A stretch of DNA of 64,000 bases from Pristionchus mayeri (taxonomy: Eukaryota > Nematoda > Chromadorea > Rhabditida > Neodiplogasteridae). Below, in pieces: positions 13,802 through 26,817 of the stretch. The number at the start of each line of letters is the position of its first letter. Position 1 is the first letter of the stretch. The DNA lies in contig BTRK01000003.1 of NCBI GenBank assembly GCA_036245805.1, positions 17,958,464 to 18,022,463 of the forward strand. The letters run 5' to 3'. The notes beneath the pieces are model-generated. The model saw only the letters and a list, made by a program, of their open reading frames with translations, did not search any database and was not told where the DNA came from. Position numbers and translations under genes: made by a program.

Positions 13802-16800
13802 ATGCACAACCCTGAGGACTACGAGGAATCCTTCGACCCCGATGCATACTTCGACCATTACTTTAGCAAGTTGGTTGTTTTAGCGATTTAGTAATTAGTA
13901 AATTAACTAATTAATTATAAATAAAAGAAATTTTCAAAATCAAAAACACTACCTGAACTTGGTCAACAGGTGTTGGGGGAAGTCGAGAAGACTTCGAAGT
14001 TGATTTGATCTATGCCCCGGAGCACCAAACATTGTAATGTGTACTGAGTTCGTGAATATTGCGATCAACAGCATCCCTCGTTTCACAAAGGGTGCAGTTG
14101 TGCTGTACCCAGTCGTAGATGATTAGTAGTGTTAGAAAAACAGGGAAATAATTGCTTAATAAAATATTATTAATTTTAATTAATTAATTTTCTAATTAAC
14201 TTCAGGAATTCGATCGAGGACGGCACTCGCGTCTCTCTCTTCTGTCTGCCCGTCTTTGCCCAGATAATCAAGCAGACCGTCCCTGCTGAGAGGAGGAAGA
14301 GTCTTCTCGATATCGGTACGCCATTTCATCTTCAGACGCCTAAGTTGACGTCAACAAAACTTGCCTGCAATTTCGATTGCACTGTTACTTTCGAAGCTAT
14401 GATTGATCCACAAATTTCCAAATCCAGACGTATACTCATTCCTAGTCATTCCTAGGAGTTCTTTACGATAACAGTCTGTGGCCTCATTCTCGAGTTTTCC
14501 ACCCTCAATATCACATCGCCAGACAACGATATTCGAACCGCATCAAAACATCGAGATGCGTGACAACAAAATTTGTGTGATCTCAGACCGATCTTTCGAG
14601 AATCAGACCAACAAAACAAATCCATACGAAAGCCCCAGCAGTTTGACCGATCGAAACAATTAGTAAAGCAGAACCACATGTAACGAAACCAACTAGCGTA
14701 GAATTATAGAGTGTTCGAGAATGTTTTACATTTGTTCCACATGTTTCTCTACTAATAAATCAATGTTCCAGGCGCGGGCCCCACCGTATACTCTGCTGTC
14801 TGCTTCCGCGAGTGTATCGATCGGGCCTACATGACGGATTTCGTGCAGAAGAACCTCACCTCGCTAAGGGTACGATCTGTATCAATATAGAAAATCGATT
14901 TTTTTCACCTCGCATACTGTAGCGTTCTTTATTTGGATTTTATCAATATCACCGGTCCGACAAACCGTAGAATAACCTGAAAAAAAGAAGAGCCACGTGA
15001 AGAAAGAAGAACGAGATACCCTGGAATGCTGACGGAGGCTATTGCAATCTGATGACGTCCATAATTTTGTAAGCTGACCTGAGACGTGACGTCATCAGCA
15101 AACTACACCAGTTCCCAGACGATGATGATTACGATCACCCCAATCAATCAATAATTTCAGGACTGGACGAACGGCGTCTCCTCGCACGACTGGCAACCCA
15201 CTATCAAGGTCATCCTCAGGTACGGTAGATTGTTGATCTTCCCTTACTCCCATTTCTGCTTCGATATGTCGATAAGTGGAGGCTACGGTAGATGAGGTAG
15301 ATTACGGTATCGTTCCCTGCAGGACAGAGGGAATCACGGGTTCGTCGGAAGGAGTGCTGGAGAAGGTCGAGAAGCACACCAAGGAGCTGGTTCGTATACT
15401 TTTCTCATTTCCATGACTACACTGTAGGCATCAACCAGTGTACTACTGCTAGAGAAAGTTTTATCGTCCTGATATTTGTTCTTTTAACTCAACGTGATCG
15501 CGCAGGTGCACGCGGGCGGAGTGCTGTTCTCTAACGTCCACGACTCGCCCTGCGTGCCCGACCTGCCCGAGGACGGGGTAATTAATTAATTAGAGAGACT
15601 TAATTAGTATTTAATTAGCTAAGCCATCCGTCGTGTGTTTGCTGAGGCTTCCTCATTCTGCAGGAGTCGTATCGAATTTCAAGTACATTATAGCGCGATG
15701 GTGGGTGTGGGAATCTCTTCCGCAACAGGCGCTCACTTTTTTTTCTGGTGTTGCGCGTGATTACCGTATGATTCCTAGTGCATGACACATACAGTATGCC
15801 TACCGTATGCCTCCCACGTACCGGAAAAGCCTAATAGCGGTGTTCTTTTGCCAACTGCCTCACTAGGGGGCGTCAGGTGTCTCCGCTCTCAGTTTCGCGT
15901 CATCCACACGAGTCAGTTGCCAATGGCACGATTACTCGTCTGCGCTCTCTCGATTCTGCCTTATCTCTCGTTTGTCTAACTGACTGTCTCTCTCGTAGTT
16001 GCCTTGTCTCTCATCATGAGGAAGTGAGAGGGAGGAGAGGGAGTGATGTTTGGGAAACGAGCTGCCGAACGATTTGAGGGGGGTTTCGAAAGGGTGAGAT
16101 GAGCCCAGCGAGTGGGAAGGGAGTGGGAGGAGGAGCTTTATTATATTTTTCAACAAAGGAGTCCAGAGACATTATTTTACTCACGGCAGCAGGGTATTCG
16201 TATTAGAGATAAAACATAATCAAAATTGAAAACGAAAAAAAAATATCTAGGCAGTGAAAAATGTTGAAACTCTGGAATCTATGTCAAGTAACTCAATCGC
16301 TCCTTGGCGATACAAATATAGTTCGATTTGGATATCAATCGATAATCCAAATCAATGGATAATCGATCCATGACCTACCCTCTGCAGGTGGACATCCTCG
16401 TCTCCGTCTTCTGCCTCGAGAGCGCATGCAAGAGCATCGAGGAGTACAACAAATGCGTCAAGAATATGGTGAGAATCCATCGGAATACACGGATTCAACT
16501 AATTGTGTCGAGTTTTCTGTTAGATGCATTGAAAGGTAATCTGAAAATATATAGTCGAGCGATCAAGTTCTAAACAATTGTTACTAGAAAAGGAAGCGCA
16601 AAATGTGAGAATTCCAATATTGAGTAATTTGTAGAAAATTTGTAAAAATCATAAGTACTGATTATGAGATCATTAAAACCGAAACTCGGTCGCAGGTGTC
16701 TCAGCTGCGTTCTGGAGGGAAGTTCATCCTCGGCTCCGTTATCGACGACAACATCTACAATGCAGGAAACCAGGTAGGATTTAGTTTTTTTACCCTCTCA

Positions 16801-18162
16801 AATCATAACTCGATCGTTGTCTCAACACTCGATCGAATAATGAAATGCGCCTGAAACATATATTCATCGGCACTTGTGAAAATCGATTTCGAGAACGGAA
16901 ATTATTGATTTTCTTGCAAGTGGGGCAACTGTTGATCAACGCAAACTATGTATTAGGTTGTCTCAAAAGTTTCTCCCTATTTTATTTTTCAAGTTTTTTC
17001 TCGCTTGAATTTCCTGTCGGTTATTTCCATTTAGTGCAAGTTGGGGTCATGTAAGTAGAATACAATAGTAGGTTTGAATCGTTTCTAGAAAGCGTTGTAT
17101 AGGAATAATTATGTGATATCTCAAAAACTGAGAAAATGTCCATTTTTGGGTGCTCTTTCCTCGTCACTACAATTTGAATACGAGCTAACTTTTGGTTATG
17201 CCCTCTTGATATGTGATACTATAAGGGTTGCTCTTCAAGATTAAAGCAAAATATCCGGCATTCAAGACGTATTGAAAACAGGGTAGAGCAAAAAATGCTG
17301 ATTTCGAAGGACAAATTTAGCCATCTAGCTTTCAAATACTTCTGTTCACGATCAGGTTGTTGTAGACTTCCCGATTTTAAAGTTTATAACAAACATGCCG
17401 AGTACTTCACTGACCACAACAATTGAGCTGGCTGGGTCAATCGCAAAAGATGCAGGGCTATGCAATGTGTATCAACAGAAAACTGCCTGACGTGATTTTA
17501 CGAACAAGAGCTCATCCCATGTGGGGATAATCAGGCCTCCTCACTATAATGCATACATCAATATGCCCATATATCGCGCTTTACAATAGTGTGTCAGTTA
17601 TGTTCCTATCACAATTCTCCATTCAACTATGAGCAAATAAAAATAATGGTTCTGGCGCAATTTCGCTGAGTTTGGAAGTTTGCTGTGTTGGTATTACTAA
17701 TTGTGTAGACCTGTGATAGCGTATTTTCGAAAGAGTAACCAAGCATCATTCGACTACTGAAGGACTTGTGCGGATTCATCAACATTGAAGGGAAGGATAA
17801 ATAAAAATCAAAAATTGGTAATAAAGGGAGAAACTTTTGAGACAACCTAATATAAGGACTAAATCAGAAACTAATGAAATCTATCAACATAATTTCTTTC
17901 AGCGCATGTTCTGGCTGCTCCGTCTCAACGAGCAGGACGTCATCTCGGCCCTCGCTGATGCCGGTCTAGACGTCGAAAATAGGTAATTAAGAAATTAATT
18001 AATTAACAGTTATTTAAATATTTTTATACACGTGCAAGGTCCCACAGCAGTGTCCAAACCATAACAACGATCAATACAAATTTTATTTCTTTATTTTTTT
18101 TCAGGAAGGCGTACGTCCTCGAGGAGGAAGGCGTCATGTTCGCTATGCTTACCAAGTATTAA
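13802..18162 (+). CDS. SAM-dependent methyltransferase 2, NNMT/PNMT/TEMT family
   Basis: Second member of the family, 256 residues, close to the usual length. Ten exons join in frame: 13802-13869, 14206-14315, 14772-14869, 15161-15219, 15323-15389, 15506-15577, 16388-16468, 16696-16773, 17903-17982, 18105-18162. The N-terminus YEESFDPDAYFDHYFS matches the pre-domain of the family, LLDIGAGPTVYSAVCFRE is the SAM loop, HDWQPTIKVIL follows, then ILVSVFCLESACKSIEEY and SGGKFILGSVIDDN. The C-terminus (AYVLEEEGVMFAML) closes the Rossmann sheet. It is clearly paralogous to the upstream gene but lacks the Gln-rich extension. Intron 8 hosts a mariner-like element. Substrate unknown. Confidence 0.9.
16953..17850. 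mobile_element. Mariner-like element remnant in methyltransferase 2 intron
   Basis: Perfect terminal inverted repeats of 26 bp beginning TTAGGTTGTCTCAAAAGTTT, flanked by TA on both sides (16951-16952 and 17851-17852), as expected for Tc1/mariner insertion. The 898 bp body is shorter than an intact mariner (about 1.3 kb) and no transposase frame survives, so it is a deleted or degenerate copy. Confidence 0.9.
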
Positions 18163-20281
18163 ACGCTGTTTTGAACCGGAAGTGACGTCACCGACCCTGG
18201 CAACTTCCGGTTCCGCTTAGCGCCCCTCAGACGGACGTCATCGTCGAGCGCTTCTAGCCTCTCCTAGACCACCAGTTTCCCGTACACTCTGTAGAAAGAT
18301 CATGTCTATATAGGATCATGTGTTCCCTTTTTCGTTGTTAGATAGCCCTGGCTTTGCAAGATCTGACTCTCCTCGTTCTGCACACTCTCTCGCAGATCAG
18401 ACTGGCGAGAAAGTCGAATGAAGAGAGCCATTTACTGAGAAGCCATCCCTAGATAGCCCCTCCCATTCAGATATACCATTTTTGCCGTTTCGGACTTTCC
18501 GCCGAAATGGCGTAACTACGGACGAGTCTCATCCACTGCATCGGTATCCTCTCGAAGGAAGCCACCTGGCTTCCGAAGTGCGATCGTGTAACTGCTAGAG
18601 AAGGGGAGGGCTGATCTTTGATCTTTGATCTTTGATCTCTGATCCCTCTCCGTGCTCTAGGGCCAACTGCCCCCCCTTCCGTCACCTCTAGCCCCATATT
18701 GCAATTCCTTGAATTGTTGTTCCGTGTGCTTACTCATGACAGTAAATGTTGTTGTGCCTTCCACTTTCTTCTAACTGAACAAATGAACATCACAAATGAA
18801 GCAGAATGCGCTCGAACACAGGCACTAGGTTGGATGAGTTCTCATTGTGGACTATGACGTCATGCTTTATGACCTCAAAGGTGGTATGATGAGATGTCAA
18901 AGGCGGCATTGCCTCATAGTTCTCATCCGACCTAGTGCCTCGAAAGCATAATTATTCCGTATTCACGAGACTCAAGTGCTCAGGCAAGACGTAAATTCAA
19001 TACGAGGTGGTTCTCCCTCTAGGCAGGCATTACAAATGGCTTCATTATTCGTTACGAGAAAAACACGTCCGTCTTTTCTCGCCTCTTTCTACAGCAGGAG
19101 GTAGGGACGGCTTAGCGAGAACTGACTCCCTTCATTCTGCGTGTTCATCAATGAGAAATACCACTCAGTATGAAGAGAATAATTTCTCCCAGTATCGACG
19201 ACTTTACAGATGACTATCTATTTAGTCTCTGCCTTATTGTCTTTCTTTAGAGACTCTGTTCTGTTCTTAGCCTTTTTTTCTTGTTTTTTATCGGCGGAAA
19301 TGCAGTTATTGAACGAAGAATGCTAGACGAATTGTATTTTCGCTGAGAAATTATGTACCATGCATGGTTAGCATTCATGAAAACGTATTCAATGAGAAAA
19401 AAAAGATGTTTACATTTTTTTAACAGTCTTTGTTCAACACGAAATCATACTTCTTTCCGTAGTTTGTACTTGGAAAGAATCTAGTACGTACTTGGAAAGA
19501 ATTCGTCTGAAAATAGGTGCACTGGGAGACGAATTATGGACGTTTTTATTTCCATATGATCAAGATTCTTTGATTCCAGATGTTTTTTTCAGACGTTGTT
19601 CAAATTTTCAGATGCTATCTAAGGGAATTGCTAGTTTGAAATTGTGTTTCCACAACTTCTCCTAGCTACTCTTGAGTGCTGGTGTACGCTGACACGTGTT
19701 AAATTAAACTCTCACTCTGGAAGATATTTTAATTATTTTGATATTCGATTAGAAATTCATGCATTTTCCACTTTGTGTATATCTATCTATGAGAAATGCG
19801 TTCCTCCAACAGTAGTCTCAACATCCCAGTAGTTTTCGAACATTTCTTTGCTGAACCACAATAACGTCACTTCTTGCTCTACATTCGGACCATTGTCAAA
19901 GCATTATAAAATGACTTACTAACGAAATTTGGAACAGATACAATTGGAAAACAGAATAAATTTCGAGAATGAATTTTGACGTCACGTGAATAGACCAATT
20001 TCTTTTTGCACTTCGCCGTCTGATTTCCCTCGTGTGTTGCGCCTTCTAACATGTTCATTTGATTGGAATTTTCAATTACTTCCCTTCTCTACTTGTCAGT
20101 AGGCTTTTACCGGGAACGAGAACGTTCCCCCATTGACAGGCACTACACACAATAATTCCATAGAGACTTTCCTCATTGCAAATTCCTGGTTTTTCAGAGA
20201 ATGAATGTTTGAAATGCGCCATATCCTCTCTAAATCCTACTAATCCCTCAATATATCTAATCTCTCGTTTTCAGCATCGCA
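18163..20281. other. Intergenic region downstream of methyltransferase 2
   Basis: Contains the presumed 3' UTR, a hairpin-repeat copy (18367-18435), a (GATCTTT)n tract (18613-18641), a small inverted-repeat element (18821-18939) and a second hairpin fragment at about 19120. From 19220 to 20270 it is AT-rich with no feature I can support. Confidence 0.5.
18821..18939. mobile_element. 119 bp terminal-inverted-repeat element (GGCACTAGGTYGGATGAG family)
   Basis: The left end GGCACTAGGTTGGATGAG is mirrored by CTCATCCGACCTAGTGCC at the right end. A shorter relative lies at 48950-49013, and a lone half at about 53668. Size and structure fit a non-autonomous DNA transposon (MITE). Confidence 0.75.
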
Positions 20282-22735
20282 ATGAACGAATTCGAGAGTC
20301 ACGATAGCTCGACTTTCGCTATGTGCGTCTACTATCTGACCATTGGTAAGTACATTTTTTTCCTAAAGTTTTCATATATATCAATGTTTGTCAGCAATAG
20401 AAATATCTAAGAAGATAGAAATGCTAGAAAAACAAAAAAAAGTAAAATTTCAGGCATTCTGGCGTTGCCAACTTCATAAATCTATCCATGTACACGAGAT
20501 CGAAAGAAGCGCGAAAAACGTCAGTTTTCATCCCCTTTCTTTCTCCAATTTACAGCAATATGGTTGACAATTAATTCATTTCTTGCCGCAAACAACGTCT
20601 ATTTTCAGCTACATGAACTTCATTGCTCTCGAATTGGGCGAGCTCATCAACAGCCTCTCATTCATTCTCACAGGTATCCAAATCTATTTATCTTTGATCT
20701 TTAGATGATCTTTGCAGGCATCGGAAGATGGGAGTCTCTCAAAGGAGGCGAGTTTCACACACCCATCACAGTGCATGGATGCTTCTATGGAGTGAGGCCA
20801 TACTATTTTTAATCAAAAGGATGAAAAATTCAAAATGCTATTCTTCTCTGCATTTTGTTTTCCATTTCCACTCTACTTCGAACCCTGCAATTCTAATGAA
20901 GGAACGCGAAATTTCAGAAATACTGGCCACATTCGCAGATTCTCGGCACAGAGATTCCCACTCTTTTCCTCATTCTGACGTCGATAGAGAGGTTTCCATT
21001 CGATTGAGCCAATCAATTAACCAGCCTCCTCTGTTCCTCATCTTGATCAGGGTACAGCTATGGAGAATGAGATAAAGCTAAATTAAAGGAGTGCTCCGGG
21101 GAATGTTCAGCCACCCACAGTGAAAGTGTGGTTATTGTAGAGGAAGTTCCACAGATGACTCTGAGACAGAATTTTCGTGGTGGGACTCCCTATTCACTCC
21201 CCGGAGCACCCATTTAAAAGCAAAAAACATGAAACAATGCTTTCAGAATAGTCGCAGTGTGCTGGCCTGCTCTCTTCACCATCATCTTCTCGGAGCGACG
21301 GAGGAAGATGATGATGATGGTCTGTTCATTACTCGCTGCAGTGAGTGCACTCATAGTTTGCAAAATTTAGAATGTTCACTTTTCCCAAGAAATGTTTGGA
21401 AACTACCTCACATGCTTTGCACAATCTGGTTCCTGTTAACCATCATTTCAGTTGTCTTTCGCCGCCGCTGCTTATTCAACGAGTGGAAATCAACGTGTAC
21501 ACGACGATAGGCATTGCGGGATCATTTACTCAACAGCAAAATGGTATTTATCTAATTTTTAGGATTTTCATGCAGCTTTTTCTCTTGTCTAATTATGTCA
21601 GTGCACGCAGAATAAAGAAGGCCATTTCTTGCGAAGCCATTCCTACTCATTTTCATTACATATAGAGTTTTGATCACTCCAAACTACAGCGCCAATCCGA
21701 ATACTATTCCAGGTACTCCACCGTCCACTTCATCTTCATCGTCGTCGGCTACGGGGCGTCGCTCCTGTCGCTCGTCGTGATGAAGATCTATAGAATGGTC
21801 AGTTGCAGTCTATTGCGATCGAGAAAGGGCTATATTCTCTTAATTAAATGCGAACGTTGATTGACACGTACGTAGCATGTACCGTGATGCCGACATTTGA
21901 ATCATTCTACACTTCAGAATGTCGGCGATGCTCACAATAAATCTCATCGACGCGACTCGAAAACCAACATCCTTATCGCTTTCACCGGTGAGACTACATT
22001 TTGTATTTTTTAATTTCGAAAATCAATAACTGAACTGTGCATCATCAGCTGCTTCCCTCCTGCTCGTAGCAGCTCCTTCGCTAGTGATGATCGGAATGGG
22101 ATGGAAGTTGTTCGTTCTTGATAATTAATCTTTTGATCTCTGGTCTTTACAGGTTCACCCTGGACGACAAGGCAGTCGCGCTCGCATACTCGGCAACAGC
22201 GTTAGTTTGCATCTGTAAAACACCCAAGGATTACAATTTTGATCGACTTTACTAACAACAATTTTGATATGCTTCTATCAGTATTTATTAATTTGGATAA
22301 TCATGGCTTTCCAATATTTCTTCCACAGATCGAAAAACCGAATAAGAAATATGAGTGCTTCACTGTGGATGATGTTATAGGTGGAAAATGTATAACTTCT
22401 ATTTTTCTCAAGCTCTCAAACAATCTTTTTTCCGAAATGGAGTTCTGAAATTGTTCCTAAGTTCAGGTTGGTTTCAATCGCCAACATGGTCATCAATGTC
22501 GTATTCCGCGACGATTTCCGACATGCGTTCTCTCACTGGACAAACTGTATTGGAGCGTTCGTTGCATGATTTTTTGTCCCTTATTATTATGTGGGATCAA
22601 TTAGGGTATTTCTGCTTCAGGCATGCTCGAAACATGAAAACATATCAAATTTTATTTTTTTAAATTTCCAGATCCAAGCATAAGGAAGAAGCCGTCGCCC
22701 ACGTGCATCACGCAGCCTCCGTACCCCATCAATGA
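20282..22735 (+). CDS. Seven-helix receptor A (nematode chemoreceptor-like), tandem copy 1
   Basis: Predicted rhodopsin-type serpentine receptor of 315 residues; ligand unknown. Exons: 20282-20349, 20454-20519, 20609-20673, 20718-20791, 20918-20991, 21247-21340, 21452-21543, 21713-21797, 21918-21987, 22049-22106, 22153-22200, 22467-22556, 22672-22735. Landmarks are TM3 PTLFLILTSIERIVAVCWP (an ER-type DRY motif), the extracellular Cys in HDDRHCGIIYS, TM5 HFIFIVVGYGASLLSLVVM, TM6 SLLLVAAPSLVMIGMGW, and the TM7 end NMVINVVFRDDFRHAF leading to a His-rich tail. The family may be srsx/srx-like but I am not sure. Splicing exon 1 at the standard donor (after 20345) breaks the frame; using the GT four bases later restores it and gives the same length as receptor B. 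Confidence 0.82.
21085..21218. mobile_element. Inverted-repeat element in receptor A intron (GTGCTCCGGGGA ends)
   Basis: The left end AAAGGAGTGCTCCGGGGAAT mirrors CCCCGGAGCACCCATTT at the right. The inner segment GTGGTGGGACTCCC also occurs in the element at 54685-54977, and a relative of its right end is at 35388-35400. Probable MITE. Confidence 0.7.
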
Positions 22736-24189
22736 AATGATCCTCCCTTAGAGTGGGAGCTCGAGTTGAAGAGAACGCGCACTTCTTCTGCAACTACTTC
22801 ATGGCAAATATCAATTAGAAGCCAGGACAAAAATATTTAAATATTTCGCTATATTTGCTATTTTTTCATTTCTGCCTATTCATCGATATAAAAATCATTC
22901 AACCCGATGAAGGAAGAATGCATTCCCGGTGAATTAAAAGGCTATTGTTTGAAGAGGATTCAGAATAAAAGTACAAGGAATTAATGTGTATCGAAAACAC
23001 GTAGCAATACAACCACAGTCTTGTTGATGAATGGGCATCACAAACCCACGAACTCGATCTTTTCTCCGTCTATTTTTCCTGGTATTTTTGCACCCTAACC
23101 AGGAATGGCCGCGAGGATATTTGAAGTGTTAGAAAGAGACCAAGCGGGATCGAAAGATGATCAAATTATAAGAAGTTCTACGTTTTCAATATCAGCTGAA
23201 GGCTTCTCTGGACAGCTGGGTGGTAGTGAAATTTCCGTACGAAATTGACAGTTTTACACGTCTCTCCACTGCGGGCGCAGACTTCCACATAGGCCTTCAG
23301 ATAAGGAAACCGTAGAAGTTCTTAGAATTTGATCCTCTCGTTCAAAAAGTCGAACCTACCCTGTGGCCTTTCCTTGTAAGAATGCTCACTTCTTGGTCAT
23401 TAATTACGACGTGGCGTTCTGAAGTAGTCACATCCCCACACTTTTACAGAGCAACATCCATTTCCGCTATGCTCTCACACATTTTGTTAAAGGAGGAGTA
23501 AAGGCAAAATACAATTTTTGGAATTTTCATATGCACGGCCTAGATCTCCCCAACGGTAAGAAGCTACGAAATTTTCACATTGATATCTCCACTACGAACA
23601 GAGCTATCGGTAGTTGGCGGGGAGCCAAATCAGGGAAAAAGCACGTTTAAGCATAATTCAATCGGAAGTACCACTTGATTTCTCTTCTCAAAGATCGAGA
23701 GATAACTGATTGAAATGCACTTGAGTTCGAGATGCTAGTTATGTGTTAGTGCAATATTTTTTTCTAAACTCTCTATTTCCTCTCAAAAAATAGTTCTATT
23801 TATGGCCGTATCATTGTTCGAACTCTGTGAGCCACTTAACGACTCGAAGATCTGGCAAATCTCTAAAGGCACTCAGCCTACCTTCATCAATGTCTATTCA
23901 TACTCCGTTAGATCAGATGACTACTGGCTTTAGCCGGCCGAGTCAGCCACTTCGAAATGTGTCGCTTTCCACTTCCCGTGAAGTACACTACATAGAAAGC
24001 ACTCCCACGTTGAGCTCCACCTCACAAACTAGAAAAGTTTATACTTATGCTATGATACTCTTCGTCATTTCATATATTGAACAGACATTTGAATTGCGAT
24101 TGTCTTAACATTTCATTTTCCTCTCAAATATGTTCGTGTTTATTTGCATGATCTTGGACTGCTGAACTCGGGTAATTTAGAGGTCCAAC
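22736..24189. other. Spacer between the tandem receptors
   Basis: No gene supported. It contains one inverted-repeat element (23101-23375). The remaining sequence is unique-looking and AT-rich and probably includes the 3' UTR of receptor A and the promoter of receptor B. Confidence 0.5.
23101..23375. mobile_element. Inverted-repeat element (AGGAATGGCCGCGAGG ends), copy 1
   Basis: The left end AGGAATGGCCGCGAGG and right end CCCTGTGGCCTTTCCTT are imperfect inverted repeats. Inner inverted blocks GATCAAATT..AAGAAGTTCTACG and GTAGAAGTTCTTAGAATTTG also pair. A second copy lies at 38825-39140 with the same inner blocks, which establishes a dispersed family. Confidence 0.7.
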
Positions 24190-26815
24190 ATGAATTCCTC
24201 CGTTGACTCGTACCACTCGACTCTCGTTATGTGCGCCTACTATCTAGCTATTGGTACGCTAGCATACTCTCTTCGAGTGCTCCGAACAGCATTCTCTTCT
24301 ATTTTTTGTGATTTTTATCGTTTGTAAAAATCGAGTTTGCAGAGTCGTACTACTCACGTTTTCAGATTGCAACGGTGTACCGAAATTTAACTCAAATATT
24401 TTTTCTACTTTGAGATAAGATACCTGGTTCAGGCTCGGTAGCAGTGGTCGCCAACCTTCTCAACCTCTGGATGTACACGCACACTAAGGAAGCGAGGAGA
24501 ACGTTTGTATTAATTAATCTTTTTTTCATTTACAACAGTGGTGTCACTACAAGAACTTGGTGTGCGAGAACAAGGAAGGGGAGAATCGAGTCTATACTTC
24601 CAGAGCACAAAGAATAATTTGAGGTACATTTGCTTCATTGCGCTCGAGTTGGGCGAACTCATCAACAGCCTCTCTTTCCTACTAACAGGTATCGACTTGC
24701 AACCATGTTCTCAATCGTCGTTCTTTGATCCTCAGGTGCGGGTCGACTCGAGACACTCTATGCGGGTCAGATGTACACGCCCATCACTGTGCACGATTGC
24801 TTCTACAAGGCAAGTACTTGAGCCATTTCTATGTCTTAAAGAATGCACAACTGTCTTAGTATTTTGCTGGCCCACATAAACGTTGATCTCTTGCTCAGAA
24901 GTACTGGCCTCATTCTCTCATTCTCGGCACACAGATTCCCACGCTCTTCCTCATCTTGACTTCCGCTGAGAGGTGCATCTAGGGAAACAGTGTCCAATCA
25001 CATTATTGTAGCGTGTAAGAACGGTGGAAAAGCACTGATAATGAAAAGAGCAATCGCTACTGTAGAGAACCAGATAACGGACTCTTATGAAGAAATGTAA
25101 AAAGAGCAGAAATCAAAACTTGCAGAATCGTCGCTGTGTGCTGCCCAGCTCAATTCAATCGAGTCTTTACCATGAAGAAGAAAGCGTTTATGATAGTCTT
25201 CTGCTCATTGCAGGCTCTTGTGAGTGTTTTCGTAATGTCTTTACTTATTTATATATTTTTTACTTTTTGAAACGATCGATAATTTCCGATCTCTCTGTTG
25301 GTCGCTGCGATCTCTGCCTACGACGACACGACGACTTCTGAATCCGGACACTGCGCGGTCATCCACTCGACGACCAAGTGGTGTGAACTTCTCACTTCCT
25401 GATCTGTTTCACATGATGAAAACACGTCGAGATGGGAAAACATGATGAAGAGTACGAAATGCTATTTTTGGCAAATTCACATGCTACTTTTGAAGCGATT
25501 CTCCGTATTAGTGTATTTTTGCCTGCATAGACGATTGGATGAGATATGATGAAATGTTGTAGGTACTCCACTCTTCACTTCGTCTTCATCATCGCTGGAT
25601 ATGGAGCCTCGCTCCTGTCGCTGGTCGTGATGAAACTGTACAGTATGGTAAGGAAAATTATCGAATAACATGTAAGGATGTCTTTGGAAGAAATGAATCT
25701 CTTCATTCTGCGTGTTTCTTTCTCCCGTCCAACGAGCGAGAGAGAGAATGTGGAGTCATTTATTGGGAAACTTAATGAGGCACTAAATGAGGCACTAATC
25801 CCACTAAAGGCAGAACGGATTCTGTGATAAGTCTCCTCGATATCAAATGATTCAGAAGTTTCGAGATTCGGGAAAACAAGCGCTTCGCCGAGACACGAAG
25901 ACCAATATTCTCATCGCATTCACGGGTAAGTTTAAGGATGAATTCCCAGTTATTTTTTATAGCTATTATTAGTAGTTATGGCCATTGAATTGATAGCAAA
26001 TTAGGGGGAATCGCGTGGCACCTGACGCAATCAGGCATCTTTTGAGCATTTGGTCAGACGCATCTTTAGAGTCCGAAGCCAACTTACGAAAAAGCCATGG
26101 TTTGTGCGGACTCAAACTTGTTTTTTTTTGGAGAAATGGCCAGAGGGTTTCGATCAAGTCGAATAAAAATAACTATTCCTTTTTTTCAGCCACCTCACTT
26201 CTGCTGGTCGCCTCTCCTTCTGTTGTGATGATCGGCCTCAGATGGGATTGGTTAGTTGAGACTTTATAACTTTGATCCTTTGATCTCTGATCTTTCCAGG
26301 TTCGCCCTAGATGACATCTGGGTCGCGCTCACCTATTCTACGACAGTGTAAGTTCAAACGAGGTTCAAACATTGAAAGTCACTGATATTTCGCTCGCCAA
26401 ACTCGTTAGATTCCCTCATATTCGAATCAGCCGAACATTTGCGACTCTCCTAATTTCAGACGATCTTTTATCTACCTGACAGGGAGAGAAAGATCAAAGA
26501 CCACATTAGAAGCCCAATTCGTTCGCTAGAGACTAATGGGAGTCCATTCAGGATGGTCTCAATCGCAAACATGATCATCAATTTCGTGTTCCGAGACGAT
26601 TTCCGGCAAACGTTCTTCCGATGCACAAACTCAGTCGGAATGTAAGTTTTCAGCCTCTGGAGCTGAAAATTTGAATCGATCATTTCCCGAAGAAAGGGAA
26701 CGAGGACAGAACGAAGAGATTTCGCATCTTGATCTACTCGAATTCTTGCAGAACCCATCATGCTGACGACGCTTTCTCCCACATCCATCACACGACTTCC
26801 TCGCATCATCATTAA
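24190..26815 (+). CDS. Seven-helix receptor B, tandem copy 2, with a lost splice acceptor
   Basis: Paralogue of receptor A with the same intron positions and, exon by exon, nearly the same lengths. Exons: 24190-24253, 24433-24502, 24624-24688, 24736-24809, 24899-24972, 25126-25219, (25289-25380), 25563-25647, 25856-25925, 26190-26250, 26300-26347, 26552-26641, 26752-26815. Landmarks: PTLFLILTSAERIVAVCCP, SGHCAVIHSTTKW, TSLLLVASPSVVMIGL and NMIINFVFRDDFRQTF with a His-rich tail. The 92-base exon 7 is preceded by TTTCCG (25283-25288) where receptor A has TTTCAG, and no other AG occurs in that intron after the donor. Intron retention or exon skipping would both break the frame. Either this copy is a young pseudogene or one base is wrong. 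Exon 4 uses a GC donor (AAG|GCAAGT). Confidence 0.78.
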
Positions 26816-26817
26816 TA

